DNA of 64,000 nucleotides from Natronospira proteinivora (GCF_024170465.1 NZ_JALJYF010000002.1:744001-808000), one strand, 5' to 3'; positions 34,025-45,256 are shown, numbered from the stretch's first letter. Notes: generated from the sequence alone by a model not told the origin. Translations and numbers: made by a program.

Positions 34025-36742
34025 TTAATGCGCTTCTTCCCAGTCCACACCAGACTCGGCATCCACCCGCAGGGGCACGGACAGCTCAGCGGCTTGGCTC
34101 ATGCGTTCGGCAACGGCCCGGCAGAAAGCGTCGGTCTGCTGTTCCGGCACCTCGAAGACCAGTTCATCGTGAACCTGCATGATCATCCATACCTCGGGCC
34201 ACTCATCACTTAACCAGGCGGCCACATCAAGCATGGCCCGCTTGATGATGTCGGCGGCCGAGCCCTGCATGGGGGCGTTGATGGCGGTGCGCTCGGCGTA
34301 TTGGCGGCGCTGGCCGTTGCGGGAATTGATCTCGGGAAGATACAGGCGCCGGCCGAACACGGTTTCCACATAACCCTGCTCATGGGCCTGGCGACGGGTC
34401 CGATCCATGTACTCGGCCACTCCGGGATAGCGCTCGAAATAGCGGTTCACGTATTCCTGGGCACTCTGGCGTTCGATGCCCAGCTGACGGGCCAGGCCCC
34501 AGGCGGACATGCCGTAGATGAGGCCGAAGTTGATGGCCTTGGCGGCCCGTCGCTGATCGGGCGCCACCGCCTCGGCCTTGCCGCCGAAGACCTCGGCGGC
34601 GGTGGCACTGTGAATATCCAGGTCCTGTTCAAAGGCCTTGAGCAAGCCCTTGTCGCCGGAGAGATGGGCCATGATCCGCAACTCGATCTGGCTATAGTCG
34701 GCGGCCACCAGGCGCTGACCTTCGGGGGCGATAAAGGCCTTGCGGATGCGCCGGCCCTCGGCCCGGCGAATGGGGATGTTTTGCAGATTGGGGTCGGAGG
34801 ACGACAGCCGCCCGGTGGCCGCCACCGCCTGATGATAGGAGGTATGTACCCGGCCTGAACGGGGGTCGATCATCTGGGGCAGCTTGTCGGTGTAAGTGGA
34901 GCGTAGCTTGGACAGGCCCCGGTGCTCGAGAATCATATGCGGCAGTTCGTGACTGACCGCCAGTTCCTCGAGTACGTCTTCCGCGGTGGAGGGCTGGCCC
35001 TTGGGGGTTTTGCGCACCACCGGCAGCTCCAGGTCTTCGAACAGGATCTTTTGCAGCTGCTTGGGTGAGCCCAGATTGAAGTTCTGCCCGGCCAGGTCGT
35101 GGGCCTGGCGTTCGATGGCATCCATGCTGTCCTTGAGCTCGGCGCTTTGCTCGCGGAGCTTGTCGGCATCCACCATCACGCCGCGTTCCTCCATGCCCTG
35201 CAGGATGGGCACCAACGGCATTTCCAGGTCTTGATACACCCGAGCCAGATTGGGAATGGCTTCCAGCCGGGGCTGGATGGCCTGGTGCAGGCGCAAGGTA
35301 ATGTCGGCATCTTCCGCCGCGTAGGGCCCGGCGGTGTCCAGCTCAATCTGGTTGAAGGTCTTCTGCTTTACGCCCTTGCCGGCCACCGCCTCATAGCTGA
35401 TGGGCGTGATCCCCAGGTACTTCTGGGCCACGGAATCCATGTCGTGGCGGGTGGCGGTGGAATCCAGCACATAGGAGGCCAGCATGCTGTCGTGACGGAC
35501 CCCGGCCAGACGGATGCCGACACCGGCCAGCACATGCATATCGTATTTAATGTGATGACCCACCTTGGCCAGATTGGGATCCTCCAGCAAAGGCTTGAGC
35601 TTTTTCAGGGCGGTGGCACGGTCGATCTGCGTAGGGGCGCCTTCGTAATCATGGGCCAGGGGCAGATAGGCGGCCTCGCCGGGCTCAATGGCGAAGGACA
35701 GGCCCACCAGTTCGGCCTGGCGGTAGTGGATGCTGGTGGTCTCGGTGTCCACCGCCATCAAGTCAGTCTGCTTGAGGCGTTTGATCCACTCGTCCAGCTC
35801 GGCTTCCTTGAGCAGGACCTGGTAATCGTTGTTTTCTTCAGCTGCCCCGGCGCCCGCCTGATCGGGGCTCGCGGTGACGGCATTGCCGCTGCCTTCATCC
35901 AGCTCCCGCAGCCAGCTGTTGAATTCATGACTGCGATAAAGCTCGCGCAGGGTAGCCACATCGGCCTCACCCAGCTTGAGGTCGGATTCGCTCACCCCCA
36001 TGTCCAGATCCAGGCGGATGGTGGCCAGCTCCCGGGACAGCTTGAGCTGCTCGATGTTCTCCCGCAGGCTCTCGCCCACCTTGCCCTTGACCTCATCGGC
36101 CCGGGCCATGATCTGGTCCAGGTCGCCGAATTCCTTGAGCCATTTGACGGCCGTCTTGGGGCCCACCTTGGGCACGCCGGGGATGTTGTCGGACTTGTCC
36201 CCCACCAGGGCGAGATAATCGATGATCCGCTCCGGCGGGATGCCGAACTTTTCCTCCACCCCCGCCCGATCCATGAACTTGCCGGTCATGGTGTTCACCA
36301 GGGTGATGTGCTCATCCACCAGCTGGGCCATGTCCTTGTCGCCGGTGGAGATCAGCACCTGTTGCCCCCGGCTGGCGGCCTCCCGGGCCAGGGTGCCGAT
36401 CACATCATCGGCCTCGACGCCGGATTCCCGCAGCAGGGGCAGGCCCAGGGCCTCGACCATGCTCAGCAGGGGATCGATCTGATCGCGCAGGTCGTCCGGC
36501 ATGGGGGGTCGATGGGCCTTGTAGTCTTCGAACAGCTCGTCCCGGAAGGTCTTGCCGGGCGCATCGAAAACCACGGCGATATGGGCATCGGCGTAGTCCT
36601 TACGCAGACGGCGCAGCATATTGCCCACGCCATAGACAGCCCCGGTGGGCCGGCCATCGGCGGTGGTCAGCGGCGGCAGGGCGTGAAAGGCGCGATAAAG
36701 ATAGGAGGAGCCGTCCACCAGCACCAGATCCGGCTGCTTCAT
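34025..36742 (-). CDS. polA: DNA polymerase I
   Basis: 905 residues (E. coli 928). The N-terminal 5'-3' exonuclease (residues 1-290) shows LVLVDGSSYLYRAFHALPPL, FDAPGKTFRDELFEDYKAHR and SGVEADDVIGTLA; the 3'-5' proofreading domain keeps its acidic pair in MAVDTETTSIHY and DADITLRLH; the polymerase domain has DPNLQNIPIRRAEGRRIRKAF, DYSQIELRIMAHLSGD (motif A), RRAAKAINFGLIYGMSAWGL (motif B) and MQVHDELVFEV (motif C). All three activities should be intact. It fills Okazaki-fragment gaps and repairs DNA. Its ATG overlaps the lptM stop (ATGA). Confidence 0.98.
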   Translation of the reverse strand: MKQPDLVLVDGSSYLYRAFHALPPLTTADGRPTGAVYGVGNMLRRLRKDYADAHIAVVFDAPGKTFRDELFEDYKAHRPPMPDDLRDQIDPLLSMVEALGLPLLRESGVEADDVIGTLAREAASRGQQVLISTGDKDMAQLVDEHITLVNTMTGKFMDRAGVEEKFGIPPERIIDYLALVGDKSDNIPGVPKVGPKTAVKWLKEFGDLDQIMARADEVKGKVGESLRENIEQLKLSRELATIRLDLDMGVSESDLKLGEADVATLRELYRSHEFNSWLRELDEGSGNAVTASPDQAGAGAAEENNDYQVLLKEAELDEWIKRLKQTDLMAVDTETTSIHYRQAELVGLSFAIEPGEAAYLPLAHDYEGAPTQIDRATALKKLKPLLEDPNLAKVGHHIKYDMHVLAGVGIRLAGVRHDSMLASYVLDSTATRHDMDSVAQKYLGITPISYEAVAGKGVKQKTFNQIELDTAGPYAAEDADITLRLHQAIQPRLEAIPNLARVYQDLEMPLVPILQGMEERGVMVDADKLREQSAELKDSMDAIERQAHDLAGQNFNLGSPKQLQKILFEDLELPVVRKTPKGQPSTAEDVLEELAVSHELPHMILEHRGLSKLRSTYTDKLPQMIDPRSGRVHTSYHQAVAATGRLSSSDPNLQNIPIRRAEGRRIRKAFIAPEGQRLVAADYSQIELRIMAHLSGDKGLLKAFEQDLDIHSATAAEVFGGKAEAVAPDQRRAAKAINFGLIYGMSAWGLARQLGIERQSAQEYVNRYFERYPGVAEYMDRTRRQAHEQGYVETVFGRRLYLPEINSRNGQRRQYAERTAINAPMQGSAADIIKRAMLDVAAWLSDEWPEVWMIMQVHDELVFEVPEQQTDAFCRAVAERMSQAAELSVPLRVDAESGVDWEEAH

Positions 36743-36903
36743 CCCTCTGTCTCCTGGTCGTTTTCTTCTTCGTTGTCGGTCTCGTCGTTGTCTTGTTCAA
36801 CTTCCTGATTCTGCGGTTCCTCGGGCTCGGGCAGGAAGAGATCCCCCCGTTGGCCACAGGCGGTGAGCAAAAGCAGCAGGAACAACAAAAGGGCCGCGCG
36901 CAT
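36739..36903 (-). CDS. lptM: LPS translocon maturation lipoprotein LptM (YifL-like)
   Basis: 54 residues. Lipobox LLTACG (Cys16) after MRAALLLFLLLLL, then the family motif CGQRGDLFLPEPEE, and a very acidic tail (NDETDNEEENDQETEG). LptM binds the LptD-LptE complex at the outer membrane and helps LptD disulfide maturation. In E. coli lptM sits before dapF; here it precedes polA with a 4-base overlap. GGAGG lies 5 bases before the ATG at 36903; longer starts would add an implausible prefix. Confidence 0.85.
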   Translation of the reverse strand: MRAALLLFLLLLLTACGQRGDLFLPEPEEPQNQEVEQDNDETDNEEENDQETEG

Positions 36904-37042
36904 GAATCCTCCGGAAAGCCGATCGACAAGGCATCCAGTATAACCCCCGGCCACCGACCCGAGTCATCCGCCGCGGGCTCGTGGGGGCAAATTTGGATCA
37001 TTTGCACAGGGGAGTGCTATCTTTGAATCCATGGAGATGAAC

Positions 37043-37732
37043 ATGCCCGGTCCCTATGCCCTGTCCACGCTGATCGCCCTGGGCGCTTGGCTGATTCTGG
37101 CGGTGGGGGCGCTGGGACTGCTGCTGTCCGGGCTCAAGGGTCTCTGGCATCGGCACCTGGCCGGCGGTTCTTTCAAGATCTGCTGCTCGGCGGTAGTGGG
37201 CGGTTTTGCCGCCGCTCTGGCCGGCATTGGCTTGGTGCTGCACACCTATGACCGCCTCACCCATGAGCAGGCAGCGGTGACCCTGCATTTCGAGGAATTG
37301 GCCAGCCAGCAGTACCGGGCCAATCTGAGTTTTCCAGACGGGCAGTTTCAGAGCCTGGAACTCCACGGCGACCAGTGGCAGGTCGATGCCCGTATCCTGC
37401 GCTGGACCGGGCCGGCCATCATCGCCGGCATGGACGCCCTGTTTCGCATGGAACGCATCAGCGGTCGCTTTGCCGACCTGGGGCGGGAACGGGAAGGACC
37501 GCGCAGCATCCACGCCCTGCCCTCCGGGCTGGCCGAGGTGGAGAACCATTTCGACCCCTGGGCCCTGGCCCGGCGCCACCCCAATCGATTCCCCTGGGTG
37601 GACGCGGTCTATGGCAGCGCCACCTATCTGCCCATGGCCCATGATGCCGAGTTCGAGGTGGTGGTGACCCAGACCGGGCTGGCGGCTAGGCCGCTGAATG
37701 ATTCGGCCCGCCGCGCCATCCGCGATTGGTGA
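37043..37732 (+). CDS. Conserved membrane protein of unknown function
   Basis: 229 residues from ATG 37043, which has GGAG 6 bases upstream; earlier in-frame ATGs at 37031 and 37037 do not. Two membrane helices lie at the N-terminus (ALSTLIALGAWLILAVGALGLLL and CCSAVVGGFAAALAGIGLVL). The rest is soluble, with FHFEELASQQYRANLSFPDG-type beta strands, DARILRWTGPAIIAGMDALFRMERISG and NRFPWVDAVYGSATYLP. Similar proteins are annotated vaguely as multidrug transporters, but two helices and no transporter motif argue against that. Divergent from polA-lptM and convergent with ntrC. Confidence 0.8.
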   Translation: MPGPYALSTLIALGAWLILAVGALGLLLSGLKGLWHRHLAGGSFKICCSAVVGGFAAALAGIGLVLHTYDRLTHEQAAVTLHFEELASQQYRANLSFPDGQFQSLELHGDQWQVDARILRWTGPAIIAGMDALFRMERISGRFADLGREREGPRSIHALPSGLAEVENHFDPWALARRHPNRFPWVDAVYGSATYLPMAHDAEFEVVVTQTGLAARPLNDSARRAIRDW

Positions 37733-37742
37733 ATTTATCCCC

Positions 37743-37804
37743 GTAGGAGCGGATTCATCCGCGATTCGAGGTCGGCTCCTGGAAAATCGCGGATAAATCC
37801 GCTC

Positions 37805-37808
<4 letters not shown>
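37743..37808. repeat. REP palindrome pair overlapping the ntrC stop codon
   Basis: Left arm 37743-37766 starts GTAGGAGCGGATTCATCCGC; right arm 37785-37808 is its inverted copy with one difference (TTATCC). The spacer is 18 bases. The last two codons and the TAG stop of ntrC fall inside the right arm. Confidence 0.85.
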
Positions 37809-39173
<1,365 letters not shown>

Positions 39174-39181
<8 letters not shown>

Positions 39182-40244
39182 CCAGGGTCTCCAGGGGCAG
39201 GTAGAGGGTGAAACAGGTGGCGCCAGGGCGGCTGTCGACTTCGATCAGGCCCTGGTGGCGGGCCACCAACTCATTGGAAATCGCCAGACCCAGGCCATCC
39301 CCGTCAGGGCGGCCGGAGACCAGGGGATAGAACAGACTGTCCCGCAAGTCCGGCGGGATCCCCGGGCCATCGTCGGCAATCTGCACGCAGAGGGCGATGC
39401 GGTGGCGGCGGCCGGCGAAGGTGACCTGGCGCACGGCACATGTGCTGAAACGAAGATGGCCTTCATCGCCCATGGCCTGGAGGGCATTGCGGGCGATATT
39501 GAGAAAGACCTGCACCAGCTGATCCTGGTCGGCCCGGCACTCGGGGAGGCTGGGATCATAGTCGCGCTGAATGCGGATGCCCTGGGGTGCCTCGGCTTCG
39601 ACCAGGTGGCGGACATGCTCCAAGGGTTCATGGATATTCACTGGGCGACGATTGAGGTGGTCCGGCCCCAGGAGGCGGTCCACCAGACTGCCGATACGGT
39701 CGGCCTCGGCCAGGATCACATCGGTATGGACCTTGAGGGCGGGATCGGGCAGCCGTCGGGCCAAGAGCTGAACCGCCCCGCGCATGCCGCCCAGGGGGTT
39801 GCGAATCTCGTGGGCCAGGCCCCGCACCAATTGGCGGGCCGCATCCCGCCGGCCCTGCTGCTGGCGTTCATCCATGATCCGCTTGGGCCGCTCCCGCGAG
39901 ACCAGCTCCAACAGCAGACCTTCATCCTCCAGCGGGGTGATGATCACATCCACCCGCTGCTCACCCCGATTGCCCGGCAGGGTGAGTTGGCAATCCCACA
40001 GGCTGACCCGCTCGCGGCGCTCACGAACCCGATGCACGGCCTCGCACAGGGCGGGGGTATCGGCAAACAGGCGCTCGGCCTCGGGTCGCCGGCCGCCCAA
40101 GAGGCTAATACCCAGCAAGTCCTCGGCGGCGGGATTCAACCAGCCCAGTTGCTGCCGGGTATCGAACCACAACACCGCTGTGGCCGCGGACTCCAGCAGA
40201 TTCCGGGGCAGGCTGGACGGCATGGGCGCACTGGAATGGTTCAT
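39174..40244 (-). CDS. ntrB: Nitrogen sensor histidine kinase NtrB (GlnL)
   Basis: 356 residues from ATG 40244 (E. coli 349). PAS domain (NLLESAATAVLWFDTRQQLGWLNPAAEDLLG), H-box QLVRGLAHEIRNPLGG (His145), and ATPase domain with DNGPGIPPD-type QIADDGPGIPPDL and GDGLGLAISNELVARHQG. It is soluble, phosphorylates NtrC, and is switched to phosphatase by PII. The frame is open for 54 further codons upstream, but that part covers the NtrC site and the CACGGAG array and does not resemble NtrB. Confidence 0.96.
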
Positions 40245-40261
40245 TGCACCAACATTGTGCA
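40245..40261. promoter_or_regulatory. NtrC-type operator abutting the ntrB start codon
   Basis: TGCACCAACATTGTGCA matches the NtrC consensus TGCACC-N5-GGTGCA in 11 of 12 positions. It directly touches the ntrB ATG (40242-40244), so bound NtrC would block expression of ntrB-ntrC, as NtrC does at the glnL promoter of enterics. Confidence 0.7.
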
Positions 40262-40301
40262 ATACGGCTTTGAATAATGCCAGGGATCCGTAGGCGTGCA
40301 T

Positions 40302-40344
40302 TCCTCCGTGGTCTCCGTGTTTCTCCGTGCCCTCCGTGTTCCCC
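40302..40344. repeat. CACGGAG array, single arm
   Basis: A 43-base run of CTCCGTG units (complement CACGGAG) of the same type as the arms at 1787-1984 and 27695-27851, but here without an inverted partner. It lies between ntrB and the glnA terminator. Confidence 0.75.
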
Positions 40345-40370
40345 ATAAAAATCCCGAACAAATCCAAAAA

Positions 40371-40397
40371 AAACCCGGCACAGGGCCGGGTTTTCTT
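40371..40397 (-). terminator. glnA terminator
   Basis: AAACCCGGC / GCCGGGTTT with an ACAGG loop; on the minus strand it is followed by a run of T (TTTTTTTT at 40373-40366 including the stem end). It lies 22 bases after the glnA stop and partly uncouples glnA from ntrB-ntrC. Confidence 0.85.
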
Positions 40398-40418
40398 CGC
40401 TTCCATTAATGGCCTTCA

Positions 40419-41834
40419 TTAAAGGCTGTAGTACATGTCGAACTCCACCGGGTGGGCGGTCATGCGCAAGCGGGTGACGTCTTCCATCTTGAGATCAATG
40501 TAGGCGTCGATCACATCGTCGGTGAAGACCCCGCCCTGCTTGAGGAAGTCCCGGTCGGCATCCAGGGCGTTGAGGGCCTCTTCCAGAGAGAAGGCCACTT
40601 CCGGGATGTTCTTGCCCTCCTCCGGCGGTAGGTCATAGAGATCCTTGTCCAGGGCCTCGCCCGGGTGGATCTTGTTCAGAATGCCGTCCAGGCCCGCCAT
40701 CATCAGCGCCGCGAAGGCGAAGTAGGGGTTGCCGGTGGAATCGGGGAAACGCACTTCCACCCGACGGCCCTTGGGATTGGGCACATAGGGAATGCGGATG
40801 GAGGCGGAACGGTTACGGGCCGAATAGGCCAGCTTTACCGGGGCCTCGAAGCCGGGCACCAGGCGCTTGTAGCTGTTGGTGGAGGCATTGGTGAAGGCAT
40901 TCAGGGCCTTGGCGTGCTTGATGATGCCGCCGATGTAGTACAGCGCGGTCTCGGACAGGCCACCGTATTCATCCCCGGCGAAGAGATTCTTGCCGTCCTT
41001 CATCAGGGACATATGCACATGCATGCCGGAGCCGTTGTCGCCAACGATGGGCTTGGGCATGAAGGTGGCGGTCTTGCCGTAGCCCTGGGCGACGTTCATC
41101 ACCGTGTACTTGAACAGCTGGGTCTCATCGGCCTTGCGCACCAGGCTGTTGAATTGGGTGCCGATCTCGCACTGGCCGGCGGTGGCCACCTCGTGGTGAT
41201 GGACTTCCACCTTGAGGTTCATCTCTTCCATGGCCAGGCACATGGCGGCGCGGATATCGGCCAGGGAATCCACTGGTGAGACCGGGAAATAGCCGCCCTT
41301 CACCCCGGGACGGTGGCCGAAGTTGCCATCAGAGTAGATGCGCTCGGAGTTCCAATCGGCTTCCTTGGAGTCGATCTGGTAAAAAGCACCACTCATATCG
41401 GCGCCCCAGCGGATATCGTCAAAGATGAAAAACTCGTTTTCGGGGCCAAAATAGGCGGCATCCGCCACACCGGAGGATTGCAAAAAGGCCTCCGCCCGAC
41501 GGGCCAGAGACCGGGGATCCCGCTCATAGCCTTGCAGTGTCGCCGGCTCGATGACATCGCAGATCAGATTCAGGGTGGGCTCCTGGCGAAAGACATCGAT
41601 CACCGCCGTTTCCGGATCCGGGCGCAGGATCATGTCGGACTCGTTGATGCCCTTCCAGCCCTGGATGGAGGAGCCGTCAAACATCTTGCCCTCCTCGAAG
41701 ACCTCCTCATCAATCTCCCGGGCCGGCAGGGTGACGTGCATTTCCTTGCCCTTGGTATCCGAGAAACGGAAATCCACGAACTTCACGCCCTTTTCCTGAA
41801 CCAGCTTGATGACATCTGCGGCGGTCTGCGCCAT
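40419..41834 (-). CDS. glnA: Glutamine synthetase GlnA (type I)
   Basis: 471 residues (E. coli 469). Makes glutamine from glutamate, ammonia and ATP as a dodecamer. Visible are [37 protein letters not shown] (Asp50-type loop), [10 protein letters not shown] (metal ligands), [38 protein letters not shown] and [11 protein letters not shown]. The adenylylation tyrosine is Tyr400 in [12 protein letters not shown], so activity is probably tuned by GlnE and PII. AGGAGAGG precedes the ATG. A sigma-54 promoter and an NtrC site lie upstream. Confidence 0.98.
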   Translation of the reverse strand: MAQTAADVIKLVQEKGVKFVDFRFSDTKGKEMHVTLPAREIDEEVFEEGKMFDGSSIQGWKGINESDMILRPDPETAVIDVFRQEPTLNLICDVIEPATLQGYERDPRSLARRAEAFLQSSGVADAAYFGPENEFFIFDDIRWGADMSGAFYQIDSKEADWNSERIYSDGNFGHRPGVKGGYFPVSPVDSLADIRAAMCLAMEEMNLKVEVHHHEVATAGQCEIGTQFNSLVRKADETQLFKYTVMNVAQGYGKTATFMPKPIVGDNGSGMHVHMSLMKDGKNLFAGDEYGGLSETALYYIGGIIKHAKALNAFTNASTNSYKRLVPGFEAPVKLAYSARNRSASIRIPYVPNPKGRRVEVRFPDSTGNPYFAFAALMMAGLDGILNKIHPGEALDKDLYDLPPEEGKNIPEVAFSLEEALNALDADRDFLKQGGVFTDDVIDAYIDLKMEDVTRLRMTAHPVEFDMYYSL

Positions 41835-41883
41835 GTCGACCTCTCCTGTTGAATGAACAATGAAACCAGTATGGCAGGTATAA

Positions 41884-41900
41884 AGCAGAAGTCATGCCAG
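41884..41900 (-). promoter_or_regulatory. Sigma-54 promoter of glnA
   Basis: On the minus strand CTGGCATGACTTCTGCTTT has the required GG (-24) and GC (-12) with exactly 10 bases between them, and matches the YTGGCACG-N4-TTGCW consensus at most other positions. The implied transcript start lies about 40 bases before the glnA ATG. Confidence 0.75.
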
Positions 41901-41972
41901 GACGGGGAAAGGCGCAATAGGGCGGGCCCGGCGCAATCGCACGATCCGGAATGCACCAGTACCATCCGCCGA

Positions 41973-41991
41973 TCGCACCAAGTTGGTGCGA
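41973..41991. promoter_or_regulatory. NtrC enhancer site upstream of glnA
   Basis: TCGCACCAAGTTGGTGCGA is a 19-base palindrome (only the centre base unpaired) and fits GCACC-N5-GGTGC perfectly. It lies about 85 bases upstream of the sigma-54 promoter, a usual enhancer distance. A weak half-site TGCACC at 41952-41957 is centred about two helical turns closer to the promoter. Confidence 0.75.
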
Positions 41992-42001
41992 ATCATCAAC
42001 C

Positions 42002-42067
42002 GTAGGAGCGGCTTTAGCCGCGATTCAGGGCGTCGGATGGTTCAATCGCGGCTAAAGCCGCTCCTAC
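42002..42067. repeat. REP palindrome pair
   Basis: Arms 42002-42025 (GTAGGAGCGGCTTTAGCCGC...) and 42044-42067 are perfect inverted copies of 24 bases, separated by 18 bases. Same family as 37743-37808. It sits between the glnA control region and glyQ. The rest of 41835-42156 is the glnA control region and the glyQ leader. Confidence 0.88.
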
Positions 42068-42109
42068 AGTAAATGGAGGTCGCCACGAGCAAGGCCACGT
42101 CGTGCGCGT

Positions 42110-42115
42110 TATAAT
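42110..42115 (+). promoter_or_regulatory. Candidate -10 box for glyQ-glyS
   Basis: TATAAT, 41 bases before the glyQ start. No convincing -35 box at 16 to 18 bases upstream (GAGCAA at 42087). Confidence 0.4.
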
Positions 42116-42156
42116 GCGCTGTTTTGCGTAAACTCGAATCAATCAGGGCGATTCCC

Positions 42157-43089
42157 ATGAGCAATGTGGCCGCGCCACCCGCGACTTTCCAGGGCCTGAT
42201 CCTGCGCCTGCAGGAATACTGGGCCGAGCAGGGCTGTGTCTTGATGCAGCCCTACGACATGGAGATGGGGGCCGGGACCTTTCATCCGGCCACCTTCCTG
42301 CGCTCCCTGGGTCCGGAACCCTGGGCGGCGGCCTATGTGCAGCCCTGCCGTCGGCCCACCGACGGGCGCTATGGCGAGAATCCCAACCGCCTGCAGCACT
42401 ATTACCAGTTCCAGGTGGTGATCAAGCCCTCGCCGCTGGCAATCCAGGAGCTCTACCTGGGCTCCCTGACGGCCCTGGGCATCGATCCCCAGGAACATGA
42501 CATCCGCTTCGTGGAAGACAACTGGGAATCCCCCACCCTGGGCGCCTGGGGTCTGGGTTGGGAGGTCTGGTTGAACGGCATGGAAATCAGCCAGTTCACC
42601 TATTTCCAGCAGGCCGGGGGCCTGGAATGCCGGCCGGTGACCGGAGAGCTGACCTACGGCCTGGAGCGCCTGGCCATGTATCTGCAGGGGGTGGAGTCGG
42701 TCTACGACCTGATCTGGACGGAAGGACCCGGCGGCCGGGTCACTTACGGGGATGTTTTCCTCCAGAACGAGGTGGAACAATCCACCTACAACTTCGAGCA
42801 GGCCGAAACCGATGCCCTGTTCGCGGGCTTCGACCATGCCGAGGCCGAGTGCCGGCGGCTGCTGGAAGTCGATCTGCCGCTGCCCGCATATGAAATGGTG
42901 CTCAAGGCCTCCCATCAATTCAATTTGCTGGATGCCCGCCACGCCATTTCGGTCACCGAGCGGCAACGCTACATCCTGCGGGTCCGGGGCCTGGCCCGGG
43001 CCGTGGCCGAGAACTATTACGCCCGTCGGGAGGCCCTGGGCTTCCCGCTCTGCCGAGAAGAAGACAGCAAAGGGGCAGCCAATGGCTGA
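42157..43089 (+). CDS. glyQ: Glycyl-tRNA synthetase alpha subunit
   Basis: 310 residues (E. coli 303). The class II catalytic subunit of the bacterial alpha2beta2 enzyme: [60 protein letters not shown] (motif 2) and [16 protein letters not shown] (motif 3). ATG 42157 has AGGG about 8 bases upstream and gives the standard N-terminus; the open frame to 42124 is not needed. Overlaps glyS by 8 bases (ATGGCTGA). Confidence 0.98.
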   Translation: MSNVAAPPATFQGLILRLQEYWAEQGCVLMQPYDMEMGAGTFHPATFLRSLGPEPWAAAYVQPCRRPTDGRYGENPNRLQHYYQFQVVIKPSPLAIQELYLGSLTALGIDPQEHDIRFVEDNWESPTLGAWGLGWEVWLNGMEISQFTYFQQAGGLECRPVTGELTYGLERLAMYLQGVESVYDLIWTEGPGGRVTYGDVFLQNEVEQSTYNFEQAETDALFAGFDHAEAECRRLLEVDLPLPAYEMVLKASHQFNLLDARHAISVTERQRYILRVRGLARAVAENYYARREALGFPLCREEDSKGAANG

Positions 43090-45187
43090 ACAGACCCATA
43101 CTCTGCTCATCGAGGTCGGTACCGAAGAGTTGCCGCCCAGCGAAGCCCGAAACCTGGCCCGCCATTTCAGCGAGCAGCTGGCCACCGCCCTGGTGGAGAA
43201 CGGCCTGGTGGCCGAGACGAATCCGGAGGCAAGCGAGTGGTTTGTCTCGCCCCGCCGTCTGGCGGTTCGGCTGGCCCATGTGCGTGCCCGCCAGGCCGAC
43301 CGGGACGAAGAGCGCCTGGGCCCGGCGGTGGACAAGGCCTTTGATGACGACGGCCAGCCCACCAAGGCCGCCGAAGGCTTTGCCCGCTCCTGTGGGGCCA
43401 GTGTTGAAGAGCTGGACAAAAAGGACACCGACAAGGGCCAACGCCTGGCCTGGCAACGGGTGATTCGCGGTGAACCGGCCGAGCACATCGTCCCGGCCCT
43501 GGCCGATGAAGTGCTGCGCAAGCTGCCGGCCAAGCGTCGCATGCGCTGGGGCGATGGCGATGTGGAATTCGCCCGGCCCGTGCACTGGGTGGTCTGCCTG
43601 CTGGACGATCAGTTCCTGCCCGGCCAGATCCTGGGTCTGGACACCGGCCGTCACAGCTATGGCCATCGCTTCCATGCCCCCGAGGCCATCGACATCCCCC
43701 ACGCCAAGGACTATGAAGCGGTTCTGCGCAAGGCCTGGGTCTTTCTCGACGACCGGGCCGGCAGCCTGCAGGACCATATCCGCGAACAGGTGGCGAGCCT
43801 GGCGGAATCCCTGGGCGGCCACGCCGAACTGAACCCGGAACTGCTGGCCGAGGTGGCCGCGCTGGTGGAATGGCCGGTGGCCCTGGCCGGGCGTTATGAA
43901 GAACGTTTCCTGGCTCTGCCCAATGAAGTGATCATTTCCACCCTGGAAGGTCATCAGCGCTATTTTGCCCTCTGGGGCAAGGATGGCCGCCTCATGCCGC
44001 ATTTCATCACCGTGGCCAATGTGGAATCCCGAGACCCGGAAACCGTGCAGTCCGGCAATGAGCGGGTAATTGGCCCGCGCCTGGACGATGCCATGTTCTT
44101 CTGGAACACCGACCGCGGCCGCCCGCTGGCGGATCGGGTGGACGACCTGGATGCGGTGCTGTTCCAGAAAAAACTCGGCAGTCTGGGCGATAAGCGCCGG
44201 CGGGTGGAATCCCTGGCCTCAGAAGTTGCCGAAGCCATCGGCGCCGATACGAAGGCCACTCGCCGGGCGGCCACCCTCGCCCGCTGTGACCTGCTCACCG
44301 AGATGGTGGGCGAGTTTCCGGAACTGCAGGGCATCATGGGCGGGCATTACGCCCGCGAGGACGGCGAGGATGAGAAGGTCGCCGCCGCCATTGGTGACCA
44401 GTACCGCCCGGCCCAGGCCGGGGATGCCTTGCCGGGGAGCCCGGAAGGTCTGACCCTGGCCATTGCCGATCGCCTGGACACGGTGGTGGGCAGCTTCGCC
44501 ACCGGCCAGAAGCCCTCCGGCAACAAGGACCCCTTCGCCCTGCGCCGGGCTGCCCTGGGCCTGATGCGTATGCTGGTGGAAGAACAGCTGGAACTGGACC
44601 TGGACGCCCAAATCGAGCGCAGCCTGACGGTGCTGGGTGAACAGGGCACGGTGAAAGAAATCGCACCAGAGGTTGCCGGTGAAGTGTTCGATTTTCTGAT
44701 GGAACGACTGCGGGCCTGGTATCGGGAACAGGGTGTTCGGCCCGAGGTTTTTGAGGCGGTCGCCGCCGTTCGGCCCACCCGTCCGGCCGATTTCGCCCGC
44801 CGCATTGATGCGGTTACCGCTTTTCTGAAACTGGATGCGGCCGAATCCCTGGCCGCCGCCAACAAGCGTATCGGCAATCTCCTGCGCAAGGCCGAGGAGG
44901 AGGGTGAAAGCATCGCCGGCTTTGATGCCGCCTTGCTGGCCGAACCGGCCGAGAAGGACCTGGCCCAGGCCCTGGCAAAGAGCCTGAAGCAGGCCCAGTC
45001 AGAGTCGGATTACGGCCGGCGCCTGGAGATCCTGGCAGGCCTGCGGGAACCGGTAGATCGCTTCTTTGATGAAGTCCTGGTCATGGCCGAGGACGCCACC
45101 CTCAAACGCGCCCGACTGGGCCTGCTGGCCGAGCTCAAGGCTGGTTTTTCCAGTGTGGCCGACATTTCCCGTCTGCAGACAGGCTAA
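43082..45187 (+). CDS. glyS: Glycyl-tRNA synthetase beta subunit
   Basis: 701 residues (E. coli 689). Recognises the tRNA; typical segments are [111 protein letters not shown] and the C-terminal anticodon-binding-like helical domain. ATG 43082 overlaps the end of glyQ, giving coupled translation and equal subunit amounts. Confidence 0.98.
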   Translation: MAEQTHTLLIEVGTEELPPSEARNLARHFSEQLATALVENGLVAETNPEASEWFVSPRRLAVRLAHVRARQADRDEERLGPAVDKAFDDDGQPTKAAEGFARSCGASVEELDKKDTDKGQRLAWQRVIRGEPAEHIVPALADEVLRKLPAKRRMRWGDGDVEFARPVHWVVCLLDDQFLPGQILGLDTGRHSYGHRFHAPEAIDIPHAKDYEAVLRKAWVFLDDRAGSLQDHIREQVASLAESLGGHAELNPELLAEVAALVEWPVALAGRYEERFLALPNEVIISTLEGHQRYFALWGKDGRLMPHFITVANVESRDPETVQSGNERVIGPRLDDAMFFWNTDRGRPLADRVDDLDAVLFQKKLGSLGDKRRRVESLASEVAEAIGADTKATRRAATLARCDLLTEMVGEFPELQGIMGGHYAREDGEDEKVAAAIGDQYRPAQAGDALPGSPEGLTLAIADRLDTVVGSFATGQKPSGNKDPFALRRAALGLMRMLVEEQLELDLDAQIERSLTVLGEQGTVKEIAPEVAGEVFDFLMERLRAWYREQGVRPEVFEAVAAVRPTRPADFARRIDAVTAFLKLDAAESLAAANKRIGNLLRKAEEEGESIAGFDAALLAEPAEKDLAQALAKSLKQAQSESDYGRRLEILAGLREPVDRFFDEVLVMAEDATLKRARLGLLAELKAGFSSVADISRLQTG

Positions 45188-45203
45188 GGGGCCGCTGCCG
45201 GGC

Positions 45204-45227
45204 AATCGCGGATAAATCCGCTCCTAC
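45204..45227. repeat. REP half-palindrome
   Basis: Starts AATCGCGGATAAATCCGCTC and ends CTAC: one unpaired arm of the REP family, identical to the right arm at 37785-37808. Located between glyS and gmhB. Confidence 0.75.
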
Positions 45228-45256
45228 GAAGCGTAACCAAGCAACGGGTAGTCGCA

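Noticed and set aside
35099-36808. 569-codon open frame on the plus strand
   Set aside because: Antisense to polA, which is complete with all catalytic motifs.
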